Part shown: in pieces, positions 1-8,608 of the stretch
Position numbering within the stretch: position 1 is the stretch's first letter
How the letters are laid out: each line of letters starts with the position of its first letter
The notes under the pieces: model-generated
What the model was told of the DNA's origin: nothing
Databases searched by the model: none
Seen by the model: only the letters and a program-made list of their open reading frames with translations
Source: Frankiales bacterium
GTDB taxonomy: Bacteria > Actinomycetota > Actinomycetes > Mycobacteriales > Jatrophihabitantaceae
Reading direction: 5' to 3'
Assembly: GCA_025966315.1 (NCBI GenBank)
Contig: JAOPUZ010000021.1
Span: 62,001-126,000, forward strand
Length of the DNA stretch: 64,000 nt
Program-made: the position numbers and the translations under genes

Positions 1-1477
1 CGGCCAGTACCTGCAGGACGGCTCGGACGTCGGCGACTTCGGGCAAGGTCAGAAGCCCGCCGAGATCGACAACCTCAACCGGCAAGCCGGCGTGCCGTAG
101 CGCCTTGGCAATTTCGGCAATCCCCGACCGCTTCCTGACGAGGACCGCCAAGGTGCGCCGATCATCGGTCCAGCCCCGGTGTGAATCCCAGATTTCCCTG
201 AATTCACCGGCCAGCCAAGCCGCCTCGTCCACGACGGTGCGGGTGAACGCAAGGCTCACCCGTCCATCGCCAGCGTCGGGACGGGGCGACAATTCGCCCA
301 GTGCAAGCGGGGAATCATCGACGTCGACGCTGCCGATGAGTCGGCGCAATGGTGTCGACACGCGATTCGCGGCGGACAGAATCCGACGATCGTTACGCCA
401 ACTTGTCAGTAGTGGGTACACCTGCGCCGGCTCGCCGTCAGTGGTTCGGAACCGTTCTGAGAAGCGATTGATATTGCCGGCGCTGGCCCCACGCCACGAA
501 TAGATGGACTGCAACGGATCCCCCACTGCCGTCACCGCTCGGCCGTCCGCAAACAAACCCACGAGCATTTCGATCTGCGCAAAACCGGTGTCCTGATATT
601 CATCGAGCAGGACGACGGGGAACCGCTCGCGCTCGGCGGCGACCACCTGCGGTAGCACCGCCAATCGCGCACCCAGCACCATTTGGTCCGCGAAATCGAT
701 GACCGCGTCTTTTCGCTTGGCCGCGTCGAACTGCTCGATCAACGGCAGCAACTCGGAGCGGCGGGTAGCGGCCTGCCGGAACTTCTCGACCAGCTCCGGC
801 CACGGCCGCCGCGCGCGTAGTTTCAGCGGCAGTGGTTCGAGCTGGTCGAGCAAGTAGCGCGAGTGCTGGCGAACCGCGTCCGACGCAGCCAGGTGATCTG
901 CGAGCTGCCCGCTCAGTCCCAGCATCCGCTCGGTGACCGTGGCGACCACTCCGGGCTCGATCGAGAACGAACCGGAGTACTGCCGAACCACCGAGTCCGC
1001 CAGTTGCCAGCGGGCTGCCTCGCTCAGCAACCGCAGCCCCGGTTCGGCCCCGAGCAGCATCGCGTGTTCGTCCACCAGCCGCCCGGCGTAGGAGGAGTAG
1101 GTCAGCACGGTTGGTTCACCGGACAGTTCGTTGCCGCCGCCAATAGCTCGCCGCAATGACCGGAGACGGCTGCGAATTCGCTGTTGCAATTCGCCGGCGG
1201 CCTTACGCGTAAAGGTCAAACCCAGGATCTGATGCGGTTCCACGAAACCGTTCGCGACCAGCCACAGCACACGAGAAGCCATTGTTTCAGTCTTCCCGGA
1301 ACCGGCGCCGGCGATGACCACAGCAGGCTCCAGCGGCGAAGAAATGACCTCGGCTTGCTCCGAGGTGGGTGCGAAGCGATCGAGCATCCGAGCAATGTCG
1401 GCGGGCGAATACCGCGCCACCCGGGCTGGCGAGGCGGCAAGTCTGCGTGGTTCGGCGCCCGGCAGAGTACTGGTCAT
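1..1477 (-). CDS. adnB: AdnB-like UvrD/PcrA helicase-nuclease subunit (3' end outside window)
   Basis: This is the N-terminal 492 codons of an SF1 helicase, running off the left edge. Reading the minus strand from ATG at 1477 gives Walker A GAGSGKT (residues 57-63), Walker B LLDEYQDT (290-297) and the SF1 motif QSIYSWRGA (323-331). The start overlaps the stop of the upstream helicase gene by 4 nt (ATGA), so the two subunits are translationally coupled. In mycobacteria AdnA and AdnB form a heterodimer that resects double-strand breaks, and each subunit combines a UvrD-like motor with a C-terminal RecB-type nuclease. The tandem order and canonical motor motifs support AdnB. The nuclease domain of this subunit lies beyond the window and could not be checked. 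Confidence 0.9.
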   Translation of the reverse strand, partial: MTSTLPGAEPRRLAASPARVARYSPADIARMLDRFAPTSEQAEVISSPLEPAVVIAGAGSGKTETMASRVLWLVANGFVEPHQILGLTFTRKAAGELQQRIRSRLRSLRRAIGGGNELSGEPTVLTYSSYAGRLVDEHAMLLGAEPGLRLLSEAARWQLADSVVRQYSGSFSIEPGVVATVTERMLGLSGQLADHLAASDAVRQHSRYLLDQLEPLPLKLRARRPWPELVEKFRQAATRRSELLPLIEQFDAAKRKDAVIDFADQMVLGARLAVLPQVVAAERERFPVVLLDEYQDTGFAQIEMLVGLFADGRAVTAVGDPLQSIYSWRGASAGNINRFSERFRTTDGEPAQVYPLLTSWRNDRRILSAANRVSTPLRRLIGSVDVDDSPLALGELSPRPDAGDGRVSLAFTRTVVDEAAWLAGEFREIWDSHRGWTDDRRTLAVLVRKRSGIAEIAKALRHAGLPVEVVDLGGLLTLPEVADVRAVLQVLA

Positions 1478-4400
1478 GACGTCACCTGCTGGCCCTCGAC
1501 TTGCACGGGGCAGCTCGGACGGACGGGGCACCGCTGGCAACCAGGCCCGGGACGTGCGGTCACCACATCGCCGCGCAGCACGGCCGCGATGCGAGCCAGC
1601 TCCACCCGGACCCACTCCGGATCGTCGAAGTCGGCCATCGGCAACTGTGCCTGCGCCCCGGGGGACGCGGCACCAACCTGGACGAGCTGCGCCCCGCCGG
1701 GCTCGGCGGGGCGCCCCTCGGTGAATGCGCCCTCGCGAACCGCCAGCTGATATGCGGCCAGTTGCGGATGATCTGCTACCTCGCGGGCGCTCGGCTTGCT
1801 CTTGCTCGTCTTCAGGTCGATGACCACCAATCGCCCGCCGGCATCGCGTTCGAGGCGGTCCACGGTGCCCGACAGCACGGCATCGCCGATCTCTACCCGG
1901 AACGGCTGCTCGCGCGCCACCTCATCGAGTTCGGTGCGGCTGGAAACGAGCCACTCCGCCAGGGCAGCCATCATGCGCTGCGCCCGGCCTCGTTCGACCG
2001 CGGCGTGCCACGGCGCCGAGAAATCCAGCTCGGCCCACCGTTGCTCGAGCAACTCCGTGAGTGCCTGTTCAGTTATGTCCGCTGGCGCCTGCTCGGCAAC
2101 CCAGTGCACCAACGTACCCAGCGCAGCGGCGGTCCCCTCTTGTGCGTCGACGCCACCCAGATCGGTCAACAACGCCCGCAGCTCGCACTCGGAGTAGGCC
2201 TGGAATCGCGACGGCCGGATCGGCACCGGGCCCGTTTCAACCGGGCGCAGCGGCGCCCTCGTCGACAGCTCGGGTAGCCCCCACCATTGCACCGGATCGG
2301 CGCCGGATACGCCGTCACGCGCCAGTTTGGCCAGCAGCTCAGCGGCGATGGTCTGTTCCTGGGTCGACGAGGACGGGTCGATCAACGCCGTCCGCAACTC
2401 CGCGACCACCCCACTCAGGGCGAACGGACGGGTGGGTGGTGCAAGCAGGCGTCGGTCCACCTGATCGGGCAGCGGGTCCAGCTCGTCCAAGAACTGCGAC
2501 GGAATCTCGTCGTCGTTGTCCACCGCGGTCACGTGCAGACGTTCCTGGGCGCGAGTCACGGCGACATAAAAGAGCCGCCGTTCCTCAGCCAGTCGTTCAG
2601 CCAGCATGCCGCTCACCGCGGCCGGCCGGCCGGCGAGCACATCGACCAACAGCTCAGCGCCCAGCAGGGACCCGCGGCGGCGAAGGTTCGGCCACACGCC
2701 CTCCTGAACGCCGGCAACGCACACCACGCGCCACTGCCGTCCCTTGGCCGCATGAGCGGTCGTGAGCGTGACCGTCTCACCCGGCTGGCCGCGTTCGGCC
2801 ACGCCCGAGTCGGTGATCTGCAGTTGGCTGACCCATCGATCCAGCGCCTCAGCGCCACTGCCCGGCGCGCGCTCGGTGACCTTGGCCGCCTCGCCGAACA
2901 GGGCCATCACGGCATCGAGGTCGCGGTCGGCGCGGACCGCGTCCGAGCCGATCGCCAGGCTGCGCCGTTCGAGTCGGGCCGATAATCCCGTCGCATCCCA
3001 CACCGCCCACAGCACATCCTCGGCGGTGCCGAATCGCGCGATACTGAGTTCGCCGGCTTCGAGTACAGCCCGGACCCGTTCGATCGGGGCTCGCAACGCC
3101 GGATTGAGCAACGACACTGCGCCCGGCTCGACGATCAGCTGAACCAGCGACATCGGTCCGTCTGGCAACCGGCGTAGTTGCCGTCTGACTCGCATCAATT
3201 GCAACGGGTCCGCTCGGCCGACCGATCCGATGAGCAGCGCCTCAGCGTCGGATTCGGTGACCGATTCGGGGCGAACCAGGCAACGAAGCAACGTGAGCAG
3301 TTGGACGACCAACGGTTCGTCGACCAATGCGCCACGGACCAGCTGGACCACGGGAACACCACCGGTCGCCAACCCGCGCCGAATCGCGTCGGCGGCCGGC
3401 CCGGCCGAACGCACCAGCACCGCCATCTGCGACCAGGCGACGCCGTCCTCCAGATGTGCGCGGCGCAGGGTAGCGGCCAGATCTGCGGCCTCATGACTGG
3501 CCGACGGGAAGACCGCGACCCGGACGTTGCCGAGCGGCGCATCCGGTGCGACTCGCCGTTGCCGACTGGGCGGCGTGCCCGGCAGCCGGTCGGCGACCCG
3601 TTGCGAGCTCTGCACCACTGCGGCCGAGCTGCGGCAGTCGTGGTCCAGCACGACCGTGTCCAGCTGAGCCAGCGGTCCGTTCGGACGTACGAAGCGCTGC
3701 TCGACTTGATTCATCACCTGCTGCTCGGAACCGCGGAAGCCGAAGATCGACTGGTCCGGATCACCGAACAACACCAGCTCGTCTGCGGCAGCGGAGACCA
3801 ACGACAACAGCTCCAGCTGGGCTGGGTCGGTGTCAGCAAACTCATCCACGAAAATCCGACGCCGCATTGCCTGCTCGGCCACCAGCAGGTCCGGATGACT
3901 GCGCAGATCAAATACGGCGCGCTGAATCAGCTCGGCGGCGTCGAACGCGCCCGGCGCCTGCAGCGCGGTGACCTGCAAGTACTCGCGCAACACATCGGCG
4001 GCCACCGTCCAGTCGGGACGATGCTGTTGTTGCCCGAGCTGAGCCAGCAACTGAGGCGAGACGTCACGCTCCACGCAACGCATGAGCAATTCGCGCAGTT
4101 CGTCGGTGAAGGCGCGGGTACGGACGGCTGCCGCGAGCTCGCCCGGCCAGTCGTCCACGTCGTCGGCCAGGCGACCGGCCAGCAACTCGCGCAGGATGAC
4201 GTCCTGTTCTGAGCCCGACAGCAGCCGCGGGGGTGGGTTACCGGATTCCGCCGCGGCACGTCGGACCAGGCCATAGGCGTAGGAGTGGAAGGTACGCGCC
4301 ACCGGCTGCGAGATCGTTCGATGCAGCCGGGCGGTCACCTGATCTCGGAGCTCGCCCGCTGCCGCTCGCGAGAAAGTAAGCATCAACACGTCGGCGACCG

Positions 4401-4593
4401 GGATGCCGCGACCGGTTACCCGATTCGCGACCGCTTCGATGAGGGTGGCGGTCTTGCCCGTCCCGGGACCGCCGAATACGCGCAAGACGCCGGCACGATG
4501 CTCGATCACCTGCCGCTGAGCGGGGGTGAACTGCAAGGGCGGCCGACCGCTTGCCGCGGGGCGTAGAAGTCGGAACTCTTTAGTCGAAGCCAC
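1474..4593 (-). CDS. adnA: AdnA-like helicase-nuclease subunit
   Basis: The protein has 1039 residues, close to mycobacterial AdnA (about 1050). It has Walker A GGPGTGKT (41-48), a Walker B DEFADTD (250-256) and SF1 motifs through the middle. The C-terminal RecB-family nuclease has the catalytic IDLKTS signature (D926, K928). Three cysteines near the end (C1019, C1022, C1028) and one near the start of the nuclease domain (SECELRALL, about residue 785) match the four-cysteine Fe-S arrangement of AddB/AdnA-type nucleases. With AdnB it would form the actinobacterial substitute for RecBCD/AddAB in double-strand-break end processing. The next gene starts inside its stop codon. The assignment rests on domain order, length and tandem arrangement. 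Confidence 0.93.
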   Translation of the reverse strand: MASTKEFRLLRPAASGRPPLQFTPAQRQVIEHRAGVLRVFGGPGTGKTATLIEAVANRVTGRGIPVADVLMLTFSRAAAGELRDQVTARLHRTISQPVARTFHSYAYGLVRRAAAESGNPPPRLLSGSEQDVILRELLAGRLADDVDDWPGELAAAVRTRAFTDELRELLMRCVERDVSPQLLAQLGQQQHRPDWTVAADVLREYLQVTALQAPGAFDAAELIQRAVFDLRSHPDLLVAEQAMRRRIFVDEFADTDPAQLELLSLVSAAADELVLFGDPDQSIFGFRGSEQQVMNQVEQRFVRPNGPLAQLDTVVLDHDCRSSAAVVQSSQRVADRLPGTPPSRQRRVAPDAPLGNVRVAVFPSASHEAADLAATLRRAHLEDGVAWSQMAVLVRSAGPAADAIRRGLATGGVPVVQLVRGALVDEPLVVQLLTLLRCLVRPESVTESDAEALLIGSVGRADPLQLMRVRRQLRRLPDGPMSLVQLIVEPGAVSLLNPALRAPIERVRAVLEAGELSIARFGTAEDVLWAVWDATGLSARLERRSLAIGSDAVRADRDLDAVMALFGEAAKVTERAPGSGAEALDRWVSQLQITDSGVAERGQPGETVTLTTAHAAKGRQWRVVCVAGVQEGVWPNLRRRGSLLGAELLVDVLAGRPAAVSGMLAERLAEERRLFYVAVTRAQERLHVTAVDNDDEIPSQFLDELDPLPDQVDRRLLAPPTRPFALSGVVAELRTALIDPSSSTQEQTIAAELLAKLARDGVSGADPVQWWGLPELSTRAPLRPVETGPVPIRPSRFQAYSECELRALLTDLGGVDAQEGTAAALGTLVHWVAEQAPADITEQALTELLEQRWAELDFSAPWHAAVERGRAQRMMAALAEWLVSSRTELDEVAREQPFRVEIGDAVLSGTVDRLERDAGGRLVVIDLKTSKSKPSAREVADHPQLAAYQLAVREGAFTEGRPAEPGGAQLVQVGAASPGAQAQLPMADFDDPEWVRVELARIAAVLRGDVVTARPGPGCQRCPVRPSCPVQVEGQQVTS

Positions 4594-4646
4594 CTGGTGA
4601 TCCCATCACAGGCCTCCGACAATTCCGGTCCAAACCCCCGGCTGAT

Positions 4647-4946
4647 TCAACGTCCGTTCCAGCGAGCCCTGGCCATATCCACCCGCTGGCCCCGAATCGC
4701 CACGCCCTCGGCGCGCAGCCGGGCCAGCTGTTCGTCGCGGAGGTGCTCCGCGCAGCTGCCGTCCTGCCGGACGACTCGATGCCATGGCACCGAACCACCT
4801 TCGGTCGCCAAGATCCGCCCGACGTTGCGGGCGGCTCGGGAACCGACGTACTCGGCGACGTCGGAGTACGACATCACCTTGCCCGGCGGAATCCGCTCGA
4901 CGCTCGCAAGTACCTGCTCAGTCAGCGACGGGCCAGCGCCCGCCAC
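4647..4946 (-). CDS. Alkyltransferase-like (ATL) DNA-damage recognition protein
   Basis: This is a 99-residue MGMT-fold protein. It keeps the C-terminal DNA-binding region of O6-alkylguanine transferases, including the arginine-finger region (SRAARNVGRIL). The active-site PCHRV is replaced by PWHRV, so the alkyl-acceptor cysteine is tryptophan. That is the defining change of ATL proteins, which bind O6-alkylguanine and hand lesions to nucleotide excision repair without reversing them. The GTG start at 4946 lies one base after the moeZ stop, so the gene is probably translated by coupling to moeZ. An equivalent gene sits in this neighbourhood in Mycobacterium (Rv3204 region). Catalytic transfer is not expected; a role in alkylation tolerance is inferred from the family. 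Confidence 0.88.
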   Translation of the reverse strand: MAGAGPSLTEQVLASVERIPPGKVMSYSDVAEYVGSRAARNVGRILATEGGSVPWHRVVRQDGSCAEHLRDEQLARLRAEGVAIRGQRVDMARARWNGR

Positions 4947-4947
4947 C

Positions 4948-6108
4948 TCAGTACGAAGGCAACGACGGATCGATCTGGTTCACCCACGCCGTCACGCCGC
5001 CTTGCACGTGCACCGCGTCGGAGAATCCTGCCGCCTTGACTGCGGCCAGCGTTTCAGCCGACCGCACGCCCGTCTTGCAGTACAGAATGATCTGCCTGTC
5101 CTGTGGCAGTTCGGACAGCCGTTCGCCACGCAGGATGCCGTCCTTGGGGATCAGCACCGCCCCCGGGATCGAGACGATCTCCCACTCGGCCGGCTCACGC
5201 ACATCGATCAGCGCGATCGGTTTGTCCGAATCGAGCAGCTCCTTGAGTTCGGCGGCCGTGATGGTGGAACCGACCGCGGCGGCCTGAGCCTCTTCGCTGA
5301 CGACGCCACAGAACGCTTCGTAGTCGATCAACTCAGTGATCGGCTCGGTCGCCGGATCCTTGCGGATCTTGATCTCGTTCCACTCCATGTCCAGGGCGTC
5401 AAAGACCAGCAGCCGGCCGAGCAGCGTCTCACCGATGCCGGTGATCAGCTTGATCGCCTCGTTGACCATCACTGAACCGATCGCGGCGCAGATGACGCCC
5501 AGCACACCACCCTCGGCGCACGAGGGAACCATGCCGGGCGGCGGCGGGCTCGGGTACAGATCGCGGTAGTTCGGACCGTACTGGTCCCAGAACACACTGA
5601 CCTGACCTTCGAACCGGTAGATCGACCCCCACACATAGGGCTTGCCGAGCAGCACGCACGCGTCGTTGACCAGGTATCGGGTCGCGAAGTTGTCGGTGCC
5701 GTCGACGATCAAGTCGTAGTCGGCGAAGATCTCGAGCGCGTTGGACGAATCCAACCGGGTCTCGTGCAAGTTCACCGTCACGTACGGGTTGATCTCCAGC
5801 ACGCTGTCGCGCGCTGACTGCGCCTTGGACCGGCCGATATCGGACTGGCCGTGAATTATCTGGCGTTGCAGGTTGGATTCATCGACCACGTCGAATTCGA
5901 CGATCCCCAGCGTGCCTACGCCGGCCGCCGCCAGGTAGAGCAGGGCGGGCGAACCGAGACCACCGGCGCCGATGCACAACACCTTTGCGTTCTTGAGGCG
6001 CTTCTGCCCGGCCATTGCGACGTCCGGGATGATCAAATGGCGGCTGTACCGGCGGACCTCGTCGATGGTTAGTTCGGCGGCCGGTTCAACCAGAGGTGGC
6101 AGGGACAC
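4948..6108 (-). CDS. moeZ: MoeZ: MoeB/ThiF-type adenylyltransferase fused to rhodanese
   Basis: The 386-residue protein has a ThiF/MoeB E1-like domain with nucleotide loop IGAGGLGS (46-53) and a likely thioester cysteine in PSCAEGG (C197). The C-terminal rhodanese domain has active-site loop YCKTGVRS (C344). The family adenylates the C-terminal glycine of small sulfur carriers (MoaD, CysO, ThiS types) and then thiocarboxylates it with rhodanese-bound persulfide. It supplies sulfur for molybdopterin, cysteine or thiamine synthesis. The start is GTG at 6108 with GAAAGGA upstream. Its stop is one base from the ATL gene start. The domain fusion and length are typical for actinobacteria. Confidence 0.95.
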   Translation of the reverse strand: MSLPPLVEPAAELTIDEVRRYSRHLIIPDVAMAGQKRLKNAKVLCIGAGGLGSPALLYLAAAGVGTLGIVEFDVVDESNLQRQIIHGQSDIGRSKAQSARDSVLEINPYVTVNLHETRLDSSNALEIFADYDLIVDGTDNFATRYLVNDACVLLGKPYVWGSIYRFEGQVSVFWDQYGPNYRDLYPSPPPPGMVPSCAEGGVLGVICAAIGSVMVNEAIKLITGIGETLLGRLLVFDALDMEWNEIKIRKDPATEPITELIDYEAFCGVVSEEAQAAAVGSTITAAELKELLDSDKPIALIDVREPAEWEIVSIPGAVLIPKDGILRGERLSELPQDRQIILYCKTGVRSAETLAAVKAAGFSDAVHVQGGVTAWVNQIDPSLPSY

Positions 6109-6222
6109 GACAGATCCTTTCGAGATCTCGCTATGACTTCGAGTTCACAACGCCGGGTACCGGCACCGTGATTCCCGTGGCGTAACCCATTGTCTCCCAC
6201 GGTGCTGCCGTAGCGCGACGGC

Positions 6223-7521
6223 TCAGGAGTTCAGCCTGAAGAACGCGTTGTCGGCGTCGTCGCCCGGCTGTTCGGCCCCCGGCGCGCCCGCCGCGTCTTT
6301 CGGATACGGCCACGGATTGGCCTGACAAATCCGTCCCGACGCGGTTTTCGTACCGATGGTCTGCTGCATCATCACCGGCGCCAGGCCGCTCTTCAGACAG
6401 TCGTGAGCGTGATTGTGTCCCAGGGCGTGACCGACCTCATGGTTCACCGCATACAACCGGTAGGTGGTCAGGTCGCTGACGTAGACCTTCGCGCCGCGGA
6501 CCCAGCGGGCGTCGTTAAGGACCACCCGCGACTGACTCCCGTCGTAACAGGACGTCTCGACCGGCAGGCTGTAGCCGCACAGCGAGCGAACCGTCATCGA
6601 CGAGGTCATCGAGATGTGAAAGTCGACCGGGCCTGAATCCACCCGTTGCAGGCCAATGCTCGGGTCAGCGATCCAGGACTGGGAACTGCTCAGCGCCTGC
6701 ATCACCACGGCGGCGAACTTCGCGCGGTCAATACCGGTAACGCCGTTCTCTACCTCGATCGAGAACTTGCGGACCGGCCCGCGGCCGATCACGGCCGACG
6801 TGCCGGCAATCACGGCATAGGTGCCGTTGCCGCGGGTGGCGTAGGCCGGCCCGGGGGGTAGGGCCAGGGCCGGCAGGGCCTCGCTGACCGAACCGGCGGC
6901 TGGTTGGTCGGTCTTGAGTTGGCTGTTCGATGCCGCTGTCGGCGGCGCGGACGGGCGCGTCGTGGTGGCCGCCGGTCCGCCGGCAGCGTGGATAACCTCG
7001 CGCACCGTGGAGGTCGGCGAGTGGGTGGTCAGCAGCGCGAGAACGGTGATGATCGCCAGCGCGGGCAGCGCATACGCTCGCCAGCCGTAACGCCGTACGA
7101 AGGATTGCCATCGACCCGGCCGGTGCGGTGGTCGGCCCGGACCCGGCCCGGCGGCTGGTGCTGTTGGCGGAACCGATGAACCTGGTTGGCCCGGTGTGCC
7201 CGGTGTGCCCGGTGTGCCTGGTGTGCCTGGTGGCTTCGGTTTCCCCGAATCGCCCAGCGGCCGTTCGCGCGCGGCCGCCAGCGCGGTCGGCCCGGTCGTG
7301 CCGGTCGTGCCGGTCGTGCCGGTCGTGCCGGTCGTGCCGGTCGTGCCGGTCGTGCCGGTCGTGCCGGTCGTGCCGGTCGTGCCGGTCGTGGTTCTCGCAC
7401 GCGCGGCCAAGGTTGGATTGCCCGAACGCTGCGCCGCGGCAGCACGACGCTGCGCATCAGCGTGACGTTCTGCCACCGAGCGCGGTTCGGGGGTCGGCGG
7501 CGGTCGACCTGCGGGACTCAC
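6223..7521 (-). CDS. DUF3152 protein: predicted membrane-anchored metzincin-type metalloprotease
   Basis: The call uses GTG at 7521, four bases after the stop of the upstream hydrolase; GTG 7566 and ATG 7542 are in-frame alternatives that would overlap that gene. From 7521 the protein has about 432 residues. An N-terminal low-complexity region contains a Gly-Thr-Thr run (about 45-74) and a Gly-Thr-Pro run. One membrane segment follows (about 146-162), then an extracytoplasmic domain. That domain contains HEVGHALGHNH (361-371), a full HExxHxxGxxH zinc site, followed by a possible Met-turn (APVMMQ). DUF3152 proteins are widespread in actinobacteria and this one matches Rv3207c in position. Proteolysis is inferred from the zinc motif; the substrate is unknown. 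Confidence 0.85.
   Translation of the reverse strand: MSPAGRPPPTPEPRSVAERHADAQRRAAAAQRSGNPTLAARARTTTGTTGTTGTTGTTGTTGTTGTTGTTGTTGTTGPTALAAARERPLGDSGKPKPPGTPGTPGTPGTPGQPGSSVPPTAPAAGPGPGRPPHRPGRWQSFVRRYGWRAYALPALAIITVLALLTTHSPTSTVREVIHAAGGPAATTTRPSAPPTAASNSQLKTDQPAAGSVSEALPALALPPGPAYATRGNGTYAVIAGTSAVIGRGPVRKFSIEVENGVTGIDRAKFAAVVMQALSSSQSWIADPSIGLQRVDSGPVDFHISMTSSMTVRSLCGYSLPVETSCYDGSQSRVVLNDARWVRGAKVYVSDLTTYRLYAVNHEVGHALGHNHAHDCLKSGLAPVMMQQTIGTKTASGRICQANPWPYPKDAAGAPGAEQPGDDADNAFFRLNS
7294..7383. repeat. Ten perfect tandem copies of a 9-bp unit (GGTCGTGCC)
   Basis: The 9-mer occurs ten times without a mismatch inside the DUF3152 gene, flanked by one imperfect copy on each side. It encodes the Gly-Thr-Thr spacer on the minus strand. 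The repeat length keeps the frame, so copy-number change would lengthen or shorten the spacer without breaking the protein. A shorter repeat of GGTGTGCCC type (about 7194-7230) encodes the neighbouring Gly-Thr-Pro run. Confidence 0.95.
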
Positions 7522-7525
7522 GCGG

Positions 7526-8506
7526 TCAGAATCCCACACCATCCTCAGCCGAACGCTGATTTGCACGCTGACGCAGGGTGAGAATCATGCGAGCGGTGTT
7601 GATTGGATCCTCCAACTGGGCAGTGTGCCCGACCTCGTCGAGGATGAGCAGCTCGGCATCGCGGAGCGTCGCGGCGACCCGAGGGGCGTTGCCCACGTCC
7701 ACCAGCCGATCCGCGGTACCCCAGATCACCGCGGTGGGTGCCACTATCCGGGCCAGTTGTGACCACGGTGCCCGCGGACCGCGACGCAGGTAAGTACGTA
7801 CCAGGCCGCGCAGCGAGGAGACCATCGCGTCGTGGGACCACGCCTGTTGGCGCCGCTCGGTGACGTCCTCCATCGCTTCGTGCAGGCGGTTCGGCGGCAC
7901 CAGATCCGGCCGGGCGAAGCACAGCTCGATCGTTGCTCGCGCGCGGCGCTCCGGGGTCATCTTGTCCAGCCGGCGCATCAGCGCGGGTCCGAGGCCGGGC
8001 AGCATGACCAGCGGCATGACGACGTCCTGGCGATGCATCCGCAGGTCAGGCACCGCCGGCGAAATCAGCGTCAGGGTCCGGACCAGTTCCGGGCGTTGCG
8101 CCGCGATGGCAATACAGATTGACCCGCCCATCGAATTCCCGACCAGATGCACCGCGCCTCGATCCGAGGCTTCCAGATAGTCGACGACGGTCGCGGTGTG
8201 CGAGTCGAGCGAGTAGTCGGCACCGGCGGGCGGCCCGGATCGCCCGAAACCCGGCAGATCGATCGCGACGCCGTCGAACCATGGGGCGAGCAGATTCGCG
8301 AGGTCGGTGAAGTTCGTCGAAGCCCCGCCCAAACCGTGTACGTAGACCGCGGGCTCGCTGCTCGCGCCGTCCATGCCGCCGCTGGGCGTGCGGCGCAGGT
8401 AGAGATCGACGCCGCCAATCCGGCGGTATTGGCCCGGCCATGGTGGTCGTCCGGTGTCCAAGGCGGGCAGCGGGAATTGCCCGAGCCGAGACTGATCGGT
8501 AGCCAT
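7526..8506 (-). CDS. Alpha/beta-hydrolase fold protein
   Basis: The product has about 326 residues from ATG at 8506; a GTG at 8545 would add 13 residues and run through a palindrome, so it was not preferred. It has the HGLGG oxyanion region, the nucleophile elbow GNSMGGS (serine about 125), a likely acid in the GTADRLVD segment and the catalytic histidine in EVGHTAQLED. These are the hallmarks of esterases, lipases and C-C hydrolases. It is transcribed divergently from a TetR regulator across about 100 bp and just upstream of the DUF3152 gene. The substrate cannot be read from the sequence. Its pairing with TetR suggests a hydrophobic or lipid substrate, which is inference. Confidence 0.88.
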   Translation of the reverse strand: MATDQSRLGQFPLPALDTGRPPWPGQYRRIGGVDLYLRRTPSGGMDGASSEPAVYVHGLGGASTNFTDLANLLAPWFDGVAIDLPGFGRSGPPAGADYSLDSHTATVVDYLEASDRGAVHLVGNSMGGSICIAIAAQRPELVRTLTLISPAVPDLRMHRQDVVMPLVMLPGLGPALMRRLDKMTPERRARATIELCFARPDLVPPNRLHEAMEDVTERRQQAWSHDAMVSSLRGLVRTYLRRGPRAPWSQLARIVAPTAVIWGTADRLVDVGNAPRVAATLRDAELLILDEVGHTAQLEDPINTARMILTLRQRANQRSAEDGVGF

Positions 8507-8538
8507 CGGTCGGGTCCGCCGCCCGATCGCGCCGCTAT

Positions 8539-8550
8539 TACCCACGGGTA
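8539..8550. promoter_or_regulatory. Palindrome TACCCACGGGTA between tetR-type gene and hydrolase gene
   Basis: TACCC and GGGTA are exact reverse complements around a 2-bp centre, near the middle of the 102-bp divergent gap. A TANNNT-type -10 candidate for the TetR gene (TAGAGT, 8549-8554) overlaps its right edge. Its position suits an operator for the adjacent TetR protein. Binding is inferred. Confidence 0.4.
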
Positions 8551-8608
8551 GAGTTTGCCAGGTCCGGCTGCGCGGGCGCGAGCAGTCTTGTACCGGCGAG
8601 AGGCAACC

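Noticed and set aside
3178-4212. 344-codon open frame on the plus strand opposite adnA
   Set aside because: It is antisense to a gene with complete helicase motifs; its translation has no domain signature and no convincing start, as expected of GC-rich antisense frames.
7294-7383. CRISPR array
   Set aside because: Units are 9 bp, contiguous, without spacers, and lie inside a coding frame.
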